This document shows positions 1 to 13,769 of a stretch of 49,705 nt of DNA, piece after piece; within the stretch, counting starts at the first letter, position 1, and each line of letters starts with the position of its first letter. The DNA comes from Staphylococcus massiliensis CCUG 55927 (GTDB lineage Bacteria; Bacillota; Bacilli; Staphylococcales; Staphylococcaceae). Under the pieces are notes generated by a model. That model searched no databases. It was not told where the DNA came from and saw only the letters and a program-made list of their open reading frames with translations. Made by a program: the position numbers and the translations under genes. The stretch lies in contig NZ_JH815593.1 in NCBI RefSeq assembly GCF_000298075.1, positions 729,742 through 779,446 of the forward strand. The letters are read 5' to 3'.

Positions 1-602
1 CCTGATTTACAAGACTTCAAAAACGTGTAAATCAAACGGGGCTTGATTTACAAGAACTTTTCAAACGTGTAAATCAAATAGACCTTAATTTACAAGACTT
101 CGTAAACGTGTAAATCAAACGGGTCTTGATTTACAAGAATTTTCAAACGTGTTAAACAAACGGGCCTTGATTTACAAGACTTCTGAAACGTGTGAAACAA
201 ACAAGCCTTGATTTACAAGACTTCAAAAACGTGTAAATCAAATGAGTCTTGATTTACAAGACTTTTCAAACATGTAAATCAAACGGGGCTTGATTTACAA
301 GACTTCTGAAACGTGTAAAACAAACAGGCCTTGATTTACAAGAATTCATAAACATGTAAATCAAACGGTTCTTGATTTACAAGACTTCTGAAACGTGTAA
401 AACAAACAGGGCTTGATTTACAAGACTCTGTAAACTTGTAAAACAAACGGGCCTTGATTTACAAGATTCTGTAAACGTGTAAAACAAACGGGCCTTGATT
501 TACAAGACTTCAGAAACGTGTAAAACAAACGGGCCTTAATTTACAAGACTCTGTAAACTTGTAAAACAAACGGGCCTTAATTTACAAGACTCTGCAAACG
601 TG
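1..602. repeat. Tandem 41-bp palindromic repeat array, subtype A
   Basis: About 15 head-to-tail units. The TGATTTAC (or TAATTTAC) element begins at 3, 44, 86, 127, 168, 209, 250, 291, 332, 373, 414, 455, 496, 537 and 578, so the period is 41 bp with one 42-bp step. A typical unit is an inverted repeat, TTGATTTACA then a 14-nt loop (AGACTTCAAAAACG in the first unit) then TGTAAATCAA, followed by a short CGGGCC-like linker. In many units the right arm has drifted to TGTAAAACAA. The loop keeps AAGAC on the left and AAACG on the right. The window begins inside the array, so its full length is unknown. I see no plausible gene here. It is not a CRISPR array because there are no unique spacers. Confidence 0.95.
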
Positions 603-984
603 ATAATCCAACGCCCTCCGTTTATCAAGACTTAGCAAACGTGATAATCCAACGGCCTCTGTTTATCAAGACTTAGCAAACGTGATAATCCAACGCCCTC
701 TGTTTATCAAGACGCGTCAAACGTGATAATCCAACGCCCTCTGTTTATCAAGACGCATCAAACGTGATAATCCAACGCCCTCCGTTTATCAAGACACTGC
801 AAACGTGATAATCCAACGCCCTCTGTTTATCAAGACGCGTCAAACGTGATAAACCAACGCCCTTCCGTTTATCAAGACGCTGCAAACGTGATAATTCAAG
901 CCCTTCCGTTTATCAAGACGCTGCAAACGTGATAATCCAGACCCTGCACTTTATCAAAACCCAACAATTATGATAAACCCCGTC
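603..984. repeat. Tandem 41-bp palindromic repeat array, subtype B
   Basis: The array continues in phase with about nine units of a second subtype. TTTATCA occurs at 621, 662, 703, 744, 785, 826, 868, 909 and 950, again 41 bp apart with one 42-bp step. The arms are now TTTATCA and TGATAAT/TGATAAA instead of TTTACA and TGTAAA, while AAGAC and CAAACG in the loop are kept. Both arms therefore changed together between subtypes. Linkers read AACGCCCTC(C/T)G. The last unit is degenerate (TTTATCAAAACCC...ATGATAAACC) and ends about 20 bp before the pyr operon terminator. Confidence 0.93.
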
Positions 985-1004
985 ACACGACTACCTCTTA
1001 AAAC

Positions 1005-1046
1005 AAAAAAAGCACAGACGAAGTCGCGTTCGCAACCGCCTGTGCC
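1005..1046 (-). terminator. Terminator of the pyr operon
   Basis: On the minus strand GGCACAGGCG pairs with CGTCTGTGC around a GC-rich loop and is followed by seven T. It lies directly after the pyrE stop and only about 20 bp from the end of the repeat array, so the operon is closed before the array. Confidence 0.9.
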
Positions 1047-1074
1047 TTATACAATCGATATCTCTATCTCAAAT

Positions 1075-1683
1075 TTATAAATTATTACGCCATTCGACTA
1101 GCGTTTCAATATCTTCTTCCTTAATCGCGCCTTCTTCTTTAGCGACTTCGATTAATTCATCGTAGTTACTTAATGTGTAGAACGGCATGTCGATGTCTTT
1201 AAATGCATCAACTGACTTTTGTAAGCCGTAAGTGAAGATGGCTACAACGCCAACAACATTAGCGCCCGCTTCTTTCAAAGCGTCTACTGCTGTAATTGAA
1301 GAACCGCCTGTAGAGATTAAATCTTCAATTACGACAACGTTTTTACCTTCTGACTTAGCACCTTCGATTTGATTACCTTTACCGTGGCTTTTGCTTTTAG
1401 AGCGCACGTAGTTCATAGGTAAGTTCATTTTCTCAGAGATGTAAGCAGCATGCGGGATACCCGCTGTAGCAGTACCTGAGATCACGTCGACGTTCTCAAA
1501 GTTCTCTTCAATGAGCTTGATTAGACCGTCACGGATTTCTGAGCGTACGTCAGGATAACCTAAAGTTACGCGGTTATCACAATAAATTGGTGATTTGATG
1601 CCAGAACTCCAAGTAAATAAATCGTTAGGAGAAAGTGAAACTGCCTCAATATCAAGTAAAGACTTTGCGATTTGTTTTGCCAT
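1075..1683 (-). CDS. pyrE: Orotate phosphoribosyltransferase
   Basis: Transfers the phosphoribosyl group of PRPP to orotate to give orotidine 5'-monophosphate, the fifth step of pyrimidine synthesis, in the cytoplasm. The 202-residue protein has the PRPP-binding motif [14 protein letters not shown] at residues 116-129 and the mobile loop around residues 92-103 ([12 protein letters not shown]) that closes over the active site. Length is normal for the family. It is the last gene of the operon: its ATG directly follows the pyrF stop without a gap, so translation is probably coupled. The operon terminator follows. Identification is secure. Confidence 0.97.
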   Translation of the reverse strand: MAKQIAKSLLDIEAVSLSPNDLFTWSSGIKSPIYCDNRVTLGYPDVRSEIRDGLIKLIEENFENVDVISGTATAGIPHAAYISEKMNLPMNYVRSKSKSHGKGNQIEGAKSEGKNVVVIEDLISTGGSSITAVDALKEAGANVVGVVAIFTYGLQKSVDAFKDIDMPFYTLSNYDELIEVAKEEGAIKEEDIETLVEWRNNL

Positions 1684-2375
1684 TTATCTTAACCAACTTT
1701 CTTTAATTTCTTTATAACTTTGGACTGGGTCCGTACTCTGTGTAATTGGTCGACCGACAACGATATGTGTCGAACCGTTTTGTCTTGCTTCTTCTGGTGT
1801 CGTTACACGTTTTTGATCATCTCTATTCGCATTTTCTAGTCGAATGCCTGGCGTGACTTTTAAAAAGGCTTCGCCAATCTCGTCAGTTATTAACTTCGCT
1901 TCTAAAGGTGAACATACGACGCCGTCAAGACCTGCAGATTGTGCTAACTTTGCATAATTTAATACAGCGTCTTCAATGCTTGTTTGAATGTTCTGTTCGT
2001 CATGTAACATCGCTTCAGTAGTTGACGTTAGCTGGGTCACAGCAATAATTTTAATATCTGGATTTACGCTACGTAAGCCTTCAATAGCGGCCTTCATCAT
2101 TTCAGTACCGCCAGCAGCATGCACATTAACTAAGTCAACATCAAGTTTCGCTAGGCCTTCCATAGCTTTCTTCACTGTATTTGGAATATCATGCAGTTTC
2201 AAATCTAAGAAAATCGCGTGCCCACGAGATTTAATCTTTTCAATGAGACGCGGACCTTCCTGATAGAAAAGCTCCATCCCAACTTTTACGAAAAGGGGTT
2301 CGTCAAATTGGTCTAAAAATGTTTCGACCTTCTCAAGAGAATTAAAATCTAGTGCAATAATTGGTAAGTCTTTCA

Positions 2376-2376
<1 letters not shown>
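1684..2376 (-). CDS. pyrF: Orotidine 5'-phosphate decarboxylase
   Basis: Decarboxylates OMP to UMP, the last step of the pathway. The 230-residue protein starts with the beta-1 strand IIALDF and carries the catalytic DxKxxD signature in [11 protein letters not shown] (D58, K60, D63), plus the C-terminal phosphate-binding VVGRPIT loop. Its ATG shares one base with the pyrD stop (TAATG), so translation is coupled. Length and motifs are complete. It sits between pyrD and pyrE in the operon. Confidence 0.97.
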
Positions 2377-4051
<1,675 letters not shown>

Positions 4052-4067
4052 CGTTCAATTCCTCCTC

Positions 4068-7000
4068 TTACATATTTTTCATATCAAATGTAATCACTTC
4101 GATAACGTCTGTTAATGCGCTTGCTGTATCAAGTGATGTTAAGCATGGTACGCCGTTCTCAACCGTTGTACGTCTGATTTGGAAACCATCACGTTCAACG
4201 AGTTTACCTTTTGTCATTGTATTAATAACGATTTGAACGTCACCGTCTTGAATTTTAGCAAGTAAATCGTGTTCGCCACCGATTTTTTCAACCTTTTCAA
4301 CAGGGATATCGTTCGCTTCAAGATATTTCGCAGTACCTTCTGTTGCGATAATTTTGTAACCGACGTTTTGTAAACGTTTCGCGATTTTAAGACTTTCTTC
4401 TTTGTCTTTATCACTTACTGTGATGAGCACGGTACCATAGTCTTTAACTTCAAAGCCGCTTGCAGTTAATGCTTTGAAAAGGGCTTTTTCTAGAGTTAAA
4501 TCACGACCCATTACTTCACCTGTTGATTTCATTTCAGGCCCAAGCGTAATGTCGACGTTCTTAAGCTTATTGAAACTGAATACTGGTGCTTTAACGAAGA
4601 CACCTTCTTTGTAAGGTTGAATACCTTGTTTGTAGCCTGAGTCAGCTAGTTTGTGACCCATAATCGCACGCATTGCTTCTTGTGCCATAGGAATTTCAGT
4701 AATCTTACTTAAGAATGGTACCGTACGGCTTGAACGTGGGTTTACTTCTAATACATATACGCCGTCATGTGTTAACACGAATTGGATGTTAATCAGACCA
4801 ATGATATTAAGGCCTTTTGCTAAACGGATTGTGAAATCTTCAAGCGTATTGATTTCGTCTTCAGTTAACGTTTGCGGTGGATATACCGCAATGGAGTCAC
4901 CAGAGTGAACACCAGCACGTTCGATGTGTTCCATGATACCTGGGATTACGACGCTTTCACCATCTGAAATCGCGTCTACTTCGATTTCTTTACCTGTTAA
5001 GTAACGGTCAACTAAGACAGGATGTTCTGGACTTGCTTTAACTGCTTGATTCATGTAGTTCTCAAGTTCCTTATCGTTATAAACGATTTCCATCGCACGT
5101 CCACCTAGAACGTAGGAAGGTCTTACAACGACTGGGTAACCGATATCACGCGCATTCTCAAGCGCTTCTTTCGCTGAAGTTGCCGTCTTACCTTTAGGTT
5201 GAGGCACACCAATCTTATTTAAAAGCGCTTCGAATTCTTTACGATCTTCAGCACGGTTTAAGTCTTCTAACGTAGTGCCAAGAATCTTAACGCCGTGACG
5301 TTCAAGTTTATCCGCTAAGTTAATCGCAGTTTGACCACCGAATTGAACGACAACACCTTTAGGTTTCTCAAGTTCAACAATGTTCATCACATCTTCGTCT
5401 GTTAACGGTTCGAAGTAAAGTTTGTCTGAAATTGAGAAGTCTGTTGAAACAGTTTCAGGGTTGTTGTTCACGATAATCGCTTCATATCCAGCATTTTGGA
5501 TAGCCCATACTGCGTGTACCGTCGCATAGTCGAATTCAACACCTTGACCGATTCGGATTGGACCTGAACCTAGTACGATAATTTTTTCTTTATCTGAAAC
5601 GTCTGATTCATTTTCAGTTTCATATGTGCCATAGAAGTATGGTGTCTTAGATTCGAACTCAGCAGCACATGTATCTACCATTTTATATACTGGGAAGATG
5701 CTATGTTCTTTTCTTAAATTGTAAACCTCTTCTTCAGTCATATCGAAACGGTGCGCAATCGTTTTGTCGCTGAATCCAAATTGTTTCGCAAAGTGAAGGT
5801 ATTCAGGATCACCTTTGTGCGCTTTAAGTTGATGTTCGATTTCAATGATGTTTTTAAATTTATTTAAGAAGAAGTAATCCATATCTGTCATGTCGTGAAT
5901 TTCTTTTAAAGACATACCGCGACGAATCGCTTCACCGATAAAGAAGATACGTTCATCGTCTTGACGTTCGATACGATCTTTAATTTCAGCTAACGTAAAT
6001 TTGTCGCCATTAGGTAAGCCTAGGTGATGGACACCGTATTCAAGTGAACGAATAGCCTTTAACAGAGACTCCTCGTACGTACGGCCAATCGCCATAACTT
6101 CACCAGTTGCTTTCATTTGCGTACCAAGTTGACGAACACCTTTGTCGAATTTATCGAATGGGAAACGTGGAATCTTAGAAATCACATAGTCTAATGCTGG
6201 TTCGAAAGCCGCGTAAGATGTACCTGTTACAGGGTTTAACATTTCGTCTAACGTTAAACCAACTGAAATTTTAGCTGCGAGTTTCGCAATTGGGTAACCT
6301 GTTGCTTTTGATGCAAGGGCTGATGAACGTGACACACGTGGGTTAACCTCAATGATGTAATAATTTAATGAATATGGATCTAACGCAAGTTGTACGTTAC
6401 AACCACCTTCAATTTTCAACGCACGAATTACCTTTAACGATACGTCACGAAGCATTTGATATTCTTGATCTGTTAAAGTTTGGCTTGGTGCCACAACAAT
6501 TGAGTCACCTGTGTGAATACCAACTGGGTCGATATTCTCCATGTTACAAACAACAATCGCGTTATCATTATGGTCACGCATAACTTCATATTCTATTTCT
6601 TTATAACCTGCGATTGATTTCTCGATTAAACATTGTGTCGCTGGGCTATATTTCAGTCCGTTAGAAACGACTTCATGAAGTTCCTCATCGTTATAACAAA
6701 TACCGCCACCAGTTCCGCCTAAAGTAAAGGCTGGACGTACAATTAATGGGTAGCCTACTTCTTCTTTAAAAGCAATCGCTTGTTCAAGCGTGTTTACGAT
6801 ATCACTTTCAGGAACTGGTACGTTCAGTTCAGACATTAAGTTTCTGAATTGTTCTCTATCTTCAGCTTGTTCAATTGATTCTAAAGTTGTACCAAGTAAT
6901 TCAACATGGTTTTCAGCTAGCACACCACTTTTATGAAGTTCAATTGCCATGTTAAGACCTGTTTGACCCCCTAATGTAGGTAAAAGCGCGTCTGGTTGTT

Positions 7001-7241
7001 CTTTACGAATGATACGTGCGATAAAGTCATGAGTAAGCGGTTCGATATAAACTTTGTCCGCTACTTCTTTATCTGTCATGATTGTCGCTGGGTTTGAGTT
7101 AACTAAGATCACACGGTACCCTTCTTCTTTAAGTGCTAGACAAGCTTGCGTACCAGCGTAGTCGAACTCAGCAGCTTGTCCAATGATGATTGGACCTGAA
7201 CCAATGACTAATATTGTATTGATATCTGTACGTTTAGGCAT
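4068..7241 (-). CDS. carB: Carbamoyl-phosphate synthase, large subunit
   Basis: Makes carbamoyl phosphate from bicarbonate, ammonia supplied by CarA and two ATP. The protein has about 1057 residues in two homologous halves. Each half has a dinucleotide-like opening ([18 protein letters not shown] near the start and [17 protein letters not shown] near residue 550) and an ATP-grasp fold, and a C-terminal regulatory MGS-like domain follows. The start chosen is the second ATG (MPKRTD), as in relatives; an ATG two codons upstream overlaps carA and is possible. It overlaps the carA end by a few bases. As the only copy in the window it probably also serves arginine synthesis. Confidence 0.96.
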   Translation of the reverse strand: MPKRTDINTILVIGSGPIIIGQAAEFDYAGTQACLALKEEGYRVILVNSNPATIMTDKEVADKVYIEPLTHDFIARIIRKEQPDALLPTLGGQTGLNMAIELHKSGVLAENHVELLGTTLESIEQAEDREQFRNLMSELNVPVPESDIVNTLEQAIAFKEEVGYPLIVRPAFTLGGTGGGICYNDEELHEVVSNGLKYSPATQCLIEKSIAGYKEIEYEVMRDHNDNAIVVCNMENIDPVGIHTGDSIVVAPSQTLTDQEYQMLRDVSLKVIRALKIEGGCNVQLALDPYSLNYYIIEVNPRVSRSSALASKATGYPIAKLAAKISVGLTLDEMLNPVTGTSYAAFEPALDYVISKIPRFPFDKFDKGVRQLGTQMKATGEVMAIGRTYEESLLKAIRSLEYGVHHLGLPNGDKFTLAEIKDRIERQDDERIFFIGEAIRRGMSLKEIHDMTDMDYFFLNKFKNIIEIEHQLKAHKGDPEYLHFAKQFGFSDKTIAHRFDMTEEEVYNLRKEHSIFPVYKMVDTCAAEFESKTPYFYGTYETENESDVSDKEKIIVLGSGPIRIGQGVEFDYATVHAVWAIQNAGYEAIIVNNNPETVSTDFSISDKLYFEPLTDEDVMNIVELEKPKGVVVQFGGQTAINLADKLERHGVKILGTTLEDLNRAEDRKEFEALLNKIGVPQPKGKTATSAKEALENARDIGYPVVVRPSYVLGGRAMEIVYNDKELENYMNQAVKASPEHPVLVDRYLTGKEIEVDAISDGESVVIPGIMEHIERAGVHSGDSIAVYPPQTLTEDEINTLEDFTIRLAKGLNIIGLINIQFVLTHDGVYVLEVNPRSSRTVPFLSKITEIPMAQEAMRAIMGHKLADSGYKQGIQPYKEGVFVKAPVFSFNKLKNVDITLGPEMKSTGEVMGRDLTLEKALFKALTASGFEVKDYGTVLITVSDKDKEESLKIAKRLQNVGYKIIATEGTAKYLEANDIPVEKVEKIGGEHDLLAKIQDGDVQIVINTMTKGKLVERDGFQIRRTTVENGVPCLTSLDTASALTDVIEVITFDMKNM

Positions 7242-8334
7242 GAACATCCGTCTCCTTTTCTTTAAATTCGTTCATCATTTGAATAAAATCATCAAATAAA
7301 GGATTTGAATCTGTTGGACCTGGGCAAGCTTCTGGGTGATATTGTACAGAGAATGCAGGTAAAGAAGTATGTTTTAACCCTTCAACAGTTCCGTCGTTTA
7401 AAGCAACGTGCGTAATTTCTAGGTCTGTATCTTTAAGAGAATCTTTATCGATCGCATATCCATGGTTTTGACTTGTTAAGGCAATTTTACCTGTAGCTAA
7501 GTCTTTGACTGGATGGTTCGCACCACGGTGACCGAACTTCATCTTATATGATGTAGCGCCTTGTGATAGCGCGAATAATTGGTGACCAAGGCATATACCG
7601 AAGAATGGAATTTTACCAATAATACCTTTAATCATTTCAACGGCACATTGTACATCATCAGGGTCCCCTGGTCCGTTAGATAACATTACACCATCTGGTG
7701 ACATGTTTAAGATTGTTTCTGCCGTCGTATCATAAGGTACGACCGTAACGTTACAACCTCTAGCATTTAGTTCACGCACGATATTTTCTTTTTTACCAAA
7801 GTCGAGTAAGACAACGCTTAGGCCTTTTCCAGTAGAAATATAAGGTGTCTTCGTTGAAACGCGTTCAACTTGAGTTCTAGGGAACGTCTCTTGCTTTAAT
7901 GTTTCTACCATTGCTTCAATTTCATCTTTGTTGTCAACGAAAGCTGCCTTTAATACGCCGTATTGACGAATCTTACGAGTAATACTACGTGTATCTACGC
8001 CGCTAATACCAGGGATGTTGTTCTTAACGAGGCAATCATGAAGCGTATATTGCGCTCTGAAGTGATTTGGTTGTAAACATGCTTCCTTAACCACAACGCC
8101 ACTTAAAGTTAAATTTAACGCTTCGAAATCATCACGGTTAATACCGTAGTTACCAATTAATGGATATGTGAACGTGATAATTTGACCTGTGTATGATGGG
8201 TCTGAAATCGTTTCTTGGTAACCTGTCATTGCAGTGTTGAATACAATTTCACCTTTAGTTAGATCATCTGAACCTAATTTAAATCCTGGATAGAACGTGC
8301 CATCTTCTAAAACGAGATATCGTCTTTCTAACAT
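7234..8334 (-). CDS. carA: Carbamoyl-phosphate synthase, small (glutaminase) subunit
   Basis: Hydrolyses glutamine and channels ammonia to CarB. The 366-residue protein has the N-terminal CPSase small-chain domain and a class I glutamine amidotransferase domain. The nucleophile is C248 in GICLGHQ, and H333 and E335 (QYHPEA) complete the triad. The ORF starts a few bases after pyrC and its end overlaps the start of carB, as in other Firmicutes pyr operons. Confidence 0.97.
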   Translation of the reverse strand: MLERRYLVLEDGTFYPGFKLGSDDLTKGEIVFNTAMTGYQETISDPSYTGQIITFTYPLIGNYGINRDDFEALNLTLSGVVVKEACLQPNHFRAQYTLHDCLVKNNIPGISGVDTRSITRKIRQYGVLKAAFVDNKDEIEAMVETLKQETFPRTQVERVSTKTPYISTGKGLSVVLLDFGKKENIVRELNARGCNVTVVPYDTTAETILNMSPDGVMLSNGPGDPDDVQCAVEMIKGIIGKIPFFGICLGHQLFALSQGATSYKMKFGHRGANHPVKDLATGKIALTSQNHGYAIDKDSLKDTDLEITHVALNDGTVEGLKHTSLPAFSVQYHPEACPGPTDSNPLFDDFIQMMNEFKEKETDVHA

Positions 8335-8338
8335 TCAA

Positions 8339-9610
8339 TTACGCCTCCTGATATTTGATTTCGCCGTCAACGATTGTAAGTACTGGATTACCAAATACGT
8401 GTTCACCTAAGAATGGTGTATTTGTTGCTTTAGATTTAAAGTCTTCACCTTTAATTTCATATTCTTGATCTAAATCGATCATTGTTAAGTCTGCAATTTT
8501 ACCTTCAGCAAGTACGCCATAAGGTAATTTAAATGTTTGAGCAGGTTTAATTGTTAAGTAATCTACTAATTCTTGAAGTGACCAATCTCCATTCTTAACG
8601 AAGTTCGTGTAAAGTAATGGGAATGCTGTTTCACTACCAACAATACCGAATGGTGCTTTAACCATTGGTTGATCCTTTTCTTCGCTTGCATGTGGTGCAT
8701 GGTCTGTCGCGATGCAGTCAATTGTACCGTCTCTTAACGCTTCGATTAATGCGTCGCGGTCTGCTTTACTTCTTAATGGTGGATTCATTTTATAGATCGC
8801 GTTGTCGCCTGGCACATCTTCTTCAGTTAATAATAAGTGGTGCGGCGTAACTTCAGCTGTTACTGGGATACCAGCTTTCTTCGCGTCACGAATCACGCGC
8901 ACACTTTCCTTTGTAGATACATGGCATACATGATAGTGACAACCTGTAGCTTCACTTAATAACACGTCACGTGCAATTTGTACCGCTTCACAAATGTTTG
9001 GAATACCTGGGATGCCAAGTTCTTCGCTACGTTTACCTTGATGCATCGCACCGCCGTAAATAAGGCTGTTGTCTTCACAGTGCGCAACGATCGCTTTATC
9101 TTGTTTCTTAGCTTCAATCATTGCTTCGTACATCATTTTAGCTTCTTGAACACCTACGCCATCATCTGTAAAAGCAAAGACGCCATTTTCTTTTAAGCTT
9201 TCGAAATCAACTAAATTTTTACCTGCTTGGCGTTCTGTAATTGATGCGTAAGGTAACACACGCACTTGTGCAGATTCTTTAATAATTTGATTTAACTTTT
9301 CGATATTTTCAACTGTGTCAGGAACTGGTTTCGTATTAGGCATTGGGCAAACTGTTGTAAAGCCACCACGTGCAGCTGCTTTCGTACCAGTTTCAATTGT
9401 TTCTTTATGTTCGCCACCTGGTTCTCTTAAATGAACGTGTACGTCGATTAAGCCAGGTGCTACAAATTTACCGTTAGCATCGATAACTTCAGCGTCATTA
9501 GGTGCTTCAACGTCCTCACCCATTGCTTTAATCGTTTGCCCTTCGATTAAGATATTTGTTGTCGTTAAGTTATTGTTTTCTAATACTTGCGCGTTTTTAA
9601 TAAATAACAT
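8339..9610 (-). CDS. pyrC: Dihydroorotase
   Basis: Zinc amidohydrolase cyclising carbamoyl-aspartate to dihydroorotate. The 423-residue length fits the type I (Bacillus-like) enzyme. Metal ligands are visible in [10 protein letters not shown] at residues 56-65, in IVAHCED near the middle and in the DHAPH motif near residue 300. It lies two bases after pyrB and a few bases before carA. Confidence 0.97.
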   Translation of the reverse strand: MLFIKNAQVLENNNLTTTNILIEGQTIKAMGEDVEAPNDAEVIDANGKFVAPGLIDVHVHLREPGGEHKETIETGTKAAARGGFTTVCPMPNTKPVPDTVENIEKLNQIIKESAQVRVLPYASITERQAGKNLVDFESLKENGVFAFTDDGVGVQEAKMMYEAMIEAKKQDKAIVAHCEDNSLIYGGAMHQGKRSEELGIPGIPNICEAVQIARDVLLSEATGCHYHVCHVSTKESVRVIRDAKKAGIPVTAEVTPHHLLLTEEDVPGDNAIYKMNPPLRSKADRDALIEALRDGTIDCIATDHAPHASEEKDQPMVKAPFGIVGSETAFPLLYTNFVKNGDWSLQELVDYLTIKPAQTFKLPYGVLAEGKIADLTMIDLDQEYEIKGEDFKSKATNTPFLGEHVFGNPVLTIVDGEIKYQEA

Positions 9611-9612
9611 GA

Positions 9613-11815
<2,203 letters not shown>

Positions 11816-11836
11816 AACTTTCTTTCCTCTCTCATT

Positions 11837-11940
11837 AAAAAAGGCCTCTCTACATTTCAGTATGCAAAGAGACCTACACCTATGCGACATGGGTCACAGG
11901 TGTATCAAATGCCTTTGTCAGTCTCTCGTACTGAATTAAA
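11837..11940 (-). promoter_or_regulatory. PyrR attenuator between pyrR and pyrP
   Basis: On the minus strand a PyrR-loop-like sequence (AGTACGAGAGACTGACAAAG, about 11914-11933) resembles the consensus anti-antiterminator. It is followed by an intrinsic terminator in which GGTCTCTTTGCAT pairs with ATGTAGAGAGGCC, with six T at 11837-11842. High UMP should favour PyrR binding and termination before pyrP. The binding loop is less perfect than the one upstream of pyrR. Confidence 0.85.
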
Positions 11941-11957
11941 AGGGTTTACTTATTCAT

Positions 11958-12485
11958 TTAAATAATCACGACACCGTTCTTCTGGTCGACTTCTTCAAGG
12001 TAAACTTCTACAGACTCATCTTGCGCTGTAGGGATGTTCTTACCGACAAAGTCTGCGCGAATTGGTAACTCACGGTGTCCACGATCTACAAGTGTTGCAA
12101 GTCCAATCTTCGTAGGTCTTGTGTGGAGTAGAATCGCATCAAGTGACGCTCTAACCGTGCGCCCTGTGTATAATACGTCGTCAATGATGATCACTACTTT
12201 ATCATTTAAATCTTCTTCAATTTCAAAAGACTTTGATAAATGTTTGTTCGTTCGTGATTCAATATCATCTCTAAAGTTTGTAACATCAATCGTGCCAGTA
12301 GGAATTACCTTACCTTCGATACCTTTAATCTTATCTTGAATTCGACGCGCTAGAAATTCGCCACGCGTTTTAATACCGAGTAAGATCAAGTGTTCAGAGC
12401 CTTTATTATATTCTAGAATCTCATGGGCAATTCGTGTAACCGTACGATTAATCGCTGCTTCGTCTAATATGACACGTTCAGACAT
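11958..12485 (-). CDS. pyrR: Pyrimidine operon attenuation regulator / uracil phosphoribosyltransferase
   Basis: RNA-binding regulator that, with UMP, stabilises the anti-antiterminator in pyr mRNA; it also has weak uracil phosphoribosyltransferase activity. The 175-residue protein contains the PRPP motif [17 protein letters not shown] at 97-113. Length matches the family. It is the first gene of the operon, starting about 16 bases after the leader terminator with a GGAGTGAG-type ribosome site. Two target sites in this operon match its role. Confidence 0.97.
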   Translation of the reverse strand: MSERVILDEAAINRTVTRIAHEILEYNKGSEHLILLGIKTRGEFLARRIQDKIKGIEGKVIPTGTIDVTNFRDDIESRTNKHLSKSFEIEEDLNDKVVIIIDDVLYTGRTVRASLDAILLHTRPTKIGLATLVDRGHRELPIRADFVGKNIPTAQDESVEVYLEEVDQKNGVVII

Positions 12486-12500
12486 CTTCTCACTCCTAAC

Positions 12501-12630
12501 AAAAAATCCTCACGCCTACTTTGAGACATGAGGATTTAGGTATATGGAAATAAAGATAAGCATACTTATCCCTATAGGTATACACGTATCACGTTTATCA
12601 TCATGTCTTCAAAGCCTCTCTGGACTTTAT
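12501..12630 (-). promoter_or_regulatory. PyrR attenuator, pyr operon leader
   Basis: The minus strand carries AGTCCAGAGAGGCTTTGAAG (about 12607-12626), nearly identical to the consensus PyrR-binding loop. About 70 bases later comes an intrinsic terminator (12501-12537) in which AAATCCTCATG pairs with CGTGAGGATTT, with a six-T run. A CCTATAGG/GATAAGTATGCTTATC stretch between them is a plausible antiterminator region. This is the first control point of the operon. Confidence 0.93.
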
Positions 12631-12663
12631 TTAAAGACGCTTTCTTTAAATTTACTTTATATT

Positions 12664-12692
12664 ATTTTAACCCTTTTTCGTGTAAAAGTCAA
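12664..12692 (-). promoter_or_regulatory. Promoter of the pyr operon
   Basis: TTGACT (12692-12687), a 17-bp spacer, and TAAAAT (12669-12664) on the minus strand form a good sigma-A promoter about 40 bp upstream of the PyrR-binding loop. Confidence 0.85.
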
Positions 12693-12891
12693 AACGCTGA
12701 AGATAATTAATATTGTAACTTTTACATCTTTTGAGTGATTAAGGATGTTGTAGCGGTGATTGTAGATTTAGGTTAGAGAAAATTTTCGGGGCGTGAGGGA
12801 TTTACAGCGGGGGCGAGTCAAGGTTGGCGACTTTGGATTGGCGAGTCAGGGGTGGTTACTTTTAACAAGGATTTTTTAAGGTGGGACTACA

Positions 12892-12921
12892 GTTCGGCTT
12901 AATAGATGTCCGAACCTTTTT
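12892..12921 (+). terminator. Orphan plus-strand terminator
   Basis: GTTCGG, a 12-nt loop, CCGAAC, then TTTTT. No plus-strand gene precedes it, so it may end a small RNA or be a remnant. Confidence 0.55.
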
Positions 12922-12985
12922 GTTCTAATTTGAAGATGTAGAACAACTTGATGGCGTTATTTAGATGAGGTGAGTCGGCCATTAT

Positions 12986-13022
12986 AAAAAAGCTTAGTAC
13001 CCTCAGGCGAGGTACTAAGCTT
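12986..13022 (-). terminator. Terminator of the 51-residue membrane peptide gene
   Basis: AAGCTTAGTACC and GGTACTAAGCTT pair perfectly around CGCCTGA, and the minus strand continues with six T. It follows the stop at 13038 by about 15 bases. Confidence 0.88.
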
Positions 13023-13037
13023 GAATTTTGTAGCATA

Positions 13038-13193
13038 TCATTGTGGTAACGCTAAGGTAATCGCAAATGTCACAAATAGAAGGCCTACAAAAGGAACGAT
13101 CTTATATACATGATTTTGCTGTCTATGCTTAATTCCAATTGTAATCATCACAATACCAAGAATAAATGAGAACAGCATTAGCCAAAAGCCCAT
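13038..13193 (-). CDS. Small two-helix membrane protein
   Basis: A 51-codon ORF (starts MGFWLMLFSF, ends TLALPQ) with AGAAAGGACTG as ribosome-binding site nine bases before the ATG. A TATAAT-like -10 lies at 13248-13253 and a strong terminator follows. Two hydrophobic segments (about residues 3-20 and 32-49) flank a basic loop IKHRQQNHVYK, so both termini probably face the same side of the membrane. I do not recognise a family. The gene lies alone between the pyr operon and the 41-bp mini-array. The complete expression signals make it likely to be real. Confidence 0.75.
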   Translation of the reverse strand: MGFWLMLFSFILGIVMITIGIKHRQQNHVYKIVPFVGLLFVTFAITLALPQ

Positions 13194-13253
13194 TTAAATC
13201 AGTCCTTTCTTAAATTGAAATATAAACTTAAAGTGCTTTTTTAAAGCATTATA

Positions 13254-13564
13254 AAATCAGTTAAAGACAAATTACGTTGCCTATGTAGCTGGGTAAAATC
13301 TTTCGATCCTTTGAAATTATGAAAATGTATAGTTGATTTAAATTTTGACCGACCTCATTCATATTAATCGAATAAGGGACATTTAAAGTGGTATTGTTTA
13401 AATTATCTTAGGATACTAGTTGAGTAAATATATAAAATAATTTTAATACCAAGTCTATCTTCAATATATTTCATAAAAATTAAAGAGTCAAATATATGTA
13501 ATTATTAATTTCTAGGACTATAGTTGTAGGTTTGTGGATGATTCACGGGTTTAAGAGACATGAG
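13254..13564. other. AT-rich intergenic stretch without a recognisable gene
   Basis: I see no convincing ORF, RNA or terminator here. Stops are frequent in all frames. It may be decayed sequence linking the small membrane gene and the repeat units. Confidence 0.6.
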
Positions 13565-13690
13565 TTTTACACGTTTCTGAAGTCTTGTAAATCTAGAGCA
13601 CTTTCATTTACACGTTTAATAAGTCTTGTAAATTTGAAACTTTATGATTAACACGATTTCTATTTCTTGATAAACTAGCTCTCTAATTTC
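13565..13690. repeat. Three-unit copy of the 41-bp palindromic repeat, inverted
   Basis: Three units of the repeat seen at 1-984 occur here in reverse orientation. TTTACACG starts at 13566 and 13607, and the matching TTAACACG at 13648, exactly 41 bp apart. The first unit, read on the minus strand, matches a 30-bp stretch of the unit near 494-525 with GATTTACAAGACTTCAGAAA and the bases that follow. The third unit combines a subtype-B arm (TTTATCAAGA) with an A-like arm, so it is a hybrid. It sits between the pyr operon side and the ABC islet. Confidence 0.9.
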
Positions 13691-13769
13691 GCTCTACTTT
13701 TTATTAAACCTAACTAAAATCAATATTATCGCTTTATTGTTTTTTTTGTCATAATTCGATTGTTTATAA

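Larger units (their letters stand above)
12693..13037. other. Intergenic stretch with 14-bp tandem repeat and a plus-strand terminator
   Basis: No gene recognised. GGCGAGTCAAGGTT, GGCGACTTTGGATT and GGCGAGTCAGGGGT start at 12812, 12826 and 12840, exactly 14 bp apart, and the local sequence is unusually G-rich. A plus-strand hairpin GTTCGG...CCGAAC followed by five T lies at 12892-12921. A minus-strand terminator for the 51-codon gene lies at 12986-13022. A short plus-strand RNA ending at 12921 is possible, but I see no strong promoter for it. Confidence 0.6.

Noticed and set aside
180..205. parS (Spo0J) site within the array
   Set aside because: GAAACGTGTGAAACA resembles only one half of the parS palindrome and its change is explained by drift of the 41-bp unit.
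1..984. CRISPR array
   Set aside because: Repeats are contiguous 41-bp units that vary throughout; there are no constant repeats alternating with unique spacers, and no cas genes are present.
600..984. DnaA-box cluster / replication origin
   Set aside because: TTTATCAAG is not the DnaA box TTATCCACA, there is no dnaA or AT-rich unwinding element, and the sequence is explained by the palindromic unit.
11958..12485. Separate plus-strand genes over the pyr and dcw operons
   Set aside because: Short plus-strand frames there lack ribosome sites and are mirror frames of well-supported minus-strand genes.
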